Assembly (NCBI GenBank): GCA_043744805.1 | Contig: JAYTTZ010000079.1 | Span: 1-34,226, forward strand | Direction: 5' to 3' | DNA from: Ga0077536 sp043744805 | Lineage (GTDB): Bacteria > Pseudomonadota > Gammaproteobacteria > Ga0077536 | DNA length: 34,226 nucleotides | Shown here: positions 32,542-34,226 of the stretch, in pieces | Position numbering within the stretch: the stretch's first letter is position 1 | Layout of the letters: each line of letters starts with the position of its first letter | Notes under the pieces: generated by a model | Told to the model about the DNA's origin: nothing | Seen by the model: the letters and a program-made list of their open reading frames with translations, nothing else | The model's database searches: none | Made by a program: the position numbers and the translations under genes

Positions 32542-33426
32542 CTAAAGGGCCGCGACGCTGCGCCGCAAGCCCCCATCCGACTGAGGGTCCGGGCTCGCCG
32601 GAGCCCAGGCTGCAGGATACCGGCGACCAGGCCGCAGCGGCCTGAAACACGGCGTGTCCATGAAAAATCCCGGTTGCCCTCCCTTGGCATGCCAGCCTTC
32701 GATGCCGGCCAGCGGCAGGGGCCGCAGTTCCATCGGGTCGGCCAGCAATTGGCCCGCGACGATGGCCGCCGCGACGGCCTCGACCACGCGACCAGCGTGG
32801 GCCACTCCCGCAGTCGAGCCAGGCTGATGCGCGACCAGGCATTTAGCCACGGGCAACGGATCCGCCAGCAGGCAGTGTTCCAGCAGCGCGTGGCCGAACA
32901 CGAGGACGGTGGCACCGGCGTGGAAATCTCGTCCACGGAACAGGGCTGGCCAGTCGTGCGCATCCCAGGCATCGAGCAGCGCGGGCTCGTGCAACAACAC
33001 CAGCGCGCCGGCCTCGTCGAAGTGGGTCAGCGCACTTTGCGCCCGCGTGCGTGGCACGCCTGCGCGAAACCTGGCTTCGCGAACATAGGCCGCGTTCACG
33101 GCGCACTTGAGTTCAATGCGTTCCAGCCACACCAGGGCGTTGAAGAGGTCGTGCCAGTTCCGCGAGCGCGTGGCGATGGCACCGTGCACATGGATCCTGG
33201 CCTCGTAGTGCAGGCCATCGCCCAGGAGTGCGGGGGTCTGCTCGACGAATCCGAGGGGAACACCACTCACCGGATGGCAGCGCCCGAGCAGGTGGTGGTT
33301 GAGCGTGGAAAGTCGTGGCCACTCGGTGGCTTCGAGCAAGGGCCGCCAATGAATGAAACCTGAATAAACGGGATGATCGAACCGCGTGGCGTTGACCGCC
33401 TCGCGCTGGGGAGCCTGGAATCGCAT
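32542..33426 (-). CDS. DUF3025 domain-containing protein
   Basis: A 294-residue protein matching DUF3025: the hallmark TRSRNWHDLFNALVWLERIELKCAVN (about 86-111), an ALTHFDEAGALVLL segment, VLVFGHALLEHCL, and the GWHAKGGQPGFFMDTPCFRPLR C-terminal region. Conserved Trp-His-Asp and Asp-Glu residues hint at an enzyme, but no activity is established. No signal peptide or membrane segment is seen. The RBS is weak. It starts 30 nt after the final stop of the chaA remnant. Confidence 0.85.
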   Translation of the reverse strand: MRFQAPQREAVNATRFDHPVYSGFIHWRPLLEATEWPRLSTLNHHLLGRCHPVSGVPLGFVEQTPALLGDGLHYEARIHVHGAIATRSRNWHDLFNALVWLERIELKCAVNAAYVREARFRAGVPRTRAQSALTHFDEAGALVLLHEPALLDAWDAHDWPALFRGRDFHAGATVLVFGHALLEHCLLADPLPVAKCLVAHQPGSTAGVAHAGRVVEAVAAAIVAGQLLADPMELRPLPLAGIEGWHAKGGQPGFFMDTPCFRPLRPGRRYPAAWAPASPDPQSDGGLRRSVAAL

Positions 33427-33456
33427 CGTGGATCGCCGGTAGTTCAGGGCCGTGGT

Positions 33457-33825
33457 TCAGGGCACCACGGAAGTGAAAAGGTAAACGGCAAACAGCACCA
33501 GGTGCACTGCTCCCTACATGATCGTGGTTCGCCCGGTGCCCAGTGACACAGTTGCAATCATCAAGATCAGCCACAGCAATACGGTGGACCTGGCGTGGAT
33601 ACCGAGCGCAAGCGGCCATCCCTGGCTGAGAGAGACCACGGCCACCGCCGGGATGGTGAGCCCGATGCTTGCCAGCGCAGACCCGAGCGCAAAGTTGAGG
33701 CTGACCTGCAGCCTGTCGTGCCGCGCGGCCGTGACGGCCGCGATGCCCTCTGGCAAGAGCACGAACAACGCGATGACCACGCCCACTACGGTGGGGGGCG
33801 CGTCCACCTGGCGCACCGCCTCATT
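33457..33825 (-). pseudogene. chaA: 3' remnant of a ChaA-type Ca2+/H+ antiporter with an internal TAG
   Basis: About 122 codons encode only the C-terminal repeat of a CaCA-family cation/proton antiporter: APPTVVGVVIALFVLLPEG with the alpha-repeat Pro-Glu-Gly, then NFALGSALASIGLTIPAVAV, and GIHARSTVLLWLILMIATVS. After GRTTIM the frame has TAG at 33514-33516, where homologues have Gln. It continues without a shift as GAVHLVLFAVYLFTSVVP to TGA at 33457-33459. The N-terminal two thirds (about 240 residues) are absent: upstream of 33825 no frame resembles ChaA. A 5' truncation and a nonsense codon make it a pseudogene. Confidence 0.85.
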
Positions 33826-34170
33826 CGAAACTACCGTCGGGGGCATGGACCACGCCGTCCGGAACCTTCCCAGCCTGGTGCGGATTTTCCTCTCACAGGA
33901 TGGGGAGTTGCAAGCCGGGAATGGACCGGTGCCGGGTCCAGTGTGCGGCCTGCCCCGGGATGCCCCTCCCAGCTTGAGGCCATGGCGCCGAACGTCACAG
34001 CGGAAGTGCCGCGCCACGCAGATCAATTGCGCAGCGCTTGTCCCCTCGGTTTCGGCGCCCTGGCCGAACCCAACTCGAAGCAGGTTCAAGAGATTGCTGC
34101 GTCTGGCCATGACGTGTGGGACGGGAAAAATCAGGTTTGAGGTGCTCGAGACACACCCTGGCGCCGCCAT
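33826..34170. other. Unassigned stretch at the right edge
   Basis: About 345 nt between the chaA remnant and the edge terminator. A leftward open frame begins inside the terminator hairpin and fuses with the chaA remnant, but its residues are Arg/Gly/Pro-rich and match no family I recognise. Other minus frames show no antiporter sequence. It is probably the scar where the 5' part of chaA was replaced by unrelated DNA. Confidence 0.5.
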
Positions 34171-34192
34171 AAAAAAGCCCGCATGAGCGGGC
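34171..34192 (-). terminator. Intrinsic terminator of a gene outside the window
   Basis: On the minus strand GCCCGC, a TCAT loop and GCGGGC are followed by six T (A at 34171-34176 on the plus strand). It terminates a leftward transcript whose gene lies beyond 34226. The 34 nt between it and the edge are too short to identify. Confidence 0.88.
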
Positions 34193-34226
34193 ATTTGATC
34201 CCGGGCGGGATGGATTCGCGTTCGCT

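Noticed and set aside
33518..34186. Plus-strand open frame opposite the chaA remnant
   Set aside because: The minus strand carries recognisable antiporter sequence; the plus frame has no family resemblance.
33514..34194. A single 226-residue minus-strand novel protein
   Set aside because: Its first half starts inside a terminator hairpin and is low-complexity; only the C-terminal part is real homology, to ChaA, so it is described as a remnant.
34193..34226. A tRNA 3' end before the edge terminator
   Set aside because: The few bases visible lack a clear T-loop and acceptor pairing; too short to call.

Overview
The window is GC-rich chromosomal DNA from a gammaproteobacterium. The strongest clue is one long minus-strand block in which tsaE, amiC, mutL, miaA, hfq, hflX, hflK, hflC, a DUF2065 gene, hisZ and purA follow each other in the order typical of Gammaproteobacteria. 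DUF615 (DarP/YjgA), DUF2058, DUF3025 and 4.5S RNA beside dnaX agree with this. The lipid-oxidation genes and the MMPL-type exporter on the left suggest an environmental lineage near Nevskiales, Steroidobacterales or Xanthomonadales. That finer placement is inference from gene content only.

Left part (1-13149), accessory metabolism. A minus-strand MMPL/RND exporter gene ends at a strong intrinsic terminator at the left edge. A YciI-like gene and a NUDIX hydrolase gene diverge from each other. A compact five-gene minus-strand operon follows (SDR, SDR, acyl-CoA dehydrogenase, acyl-CoA synthetase, MFS exporter). It looks like a pathway that activates a carboxylic acid to its CoA thioester, desaturates it and oxidises it. 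Upstream is a LysR-type regulator destroyed by an internal out-of-frame deletion. An AT-rich dyad resembling a LysR operator survives beside it, in front of a plus-strand pair: an ACAD10/11-like acyl-CoA dehydrogenase and a glutathione S-transferase. A perfect 26-bp GC palindrome lies between those two.

Middle and right (13153-33426), housekeeping, all on the minus strand. Read in the direction of transcription: DUF3025, DUF2058, darP, a RibA-like GTP cyclohydrolase II, a secreted carboxymuconolactone-decarboxylase-like protein, 4.5S RNA (ffs), dnaX, ybaB, recR, orn, nnr, tsaE, amiC, mutL, miaA, hfq, hflX, hflK, hflC, DUF2065, hisZ, purA, pdxH. Many junctions overlap by 1-4 nt. Two clusters that are separate in E. 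coli (dnaX-ybaB-recR, and orn/nnr-tsaE-...-purA) are joined here.

Right edge (33457-34226). A 3' remnant of a ChaA-type Ca2+/H+ antiporter has lost its N-terminal two thirds and carries an in-frame TAG. About 345 nt without a recognisable gene follow, then an intrinsic terminator for something transcribed leftwards from outside the window.

I saw no CRISPR array, insertion sequence, prophage or complete tRNA. I did not find a convincing new multi-gene system. The best leads are the broken LysR gene with its surviving operator, the chaA remnant, the interrupted-box NUDIX protein beside a CoA pathway, the variant RibA, and the hfq leader structure.
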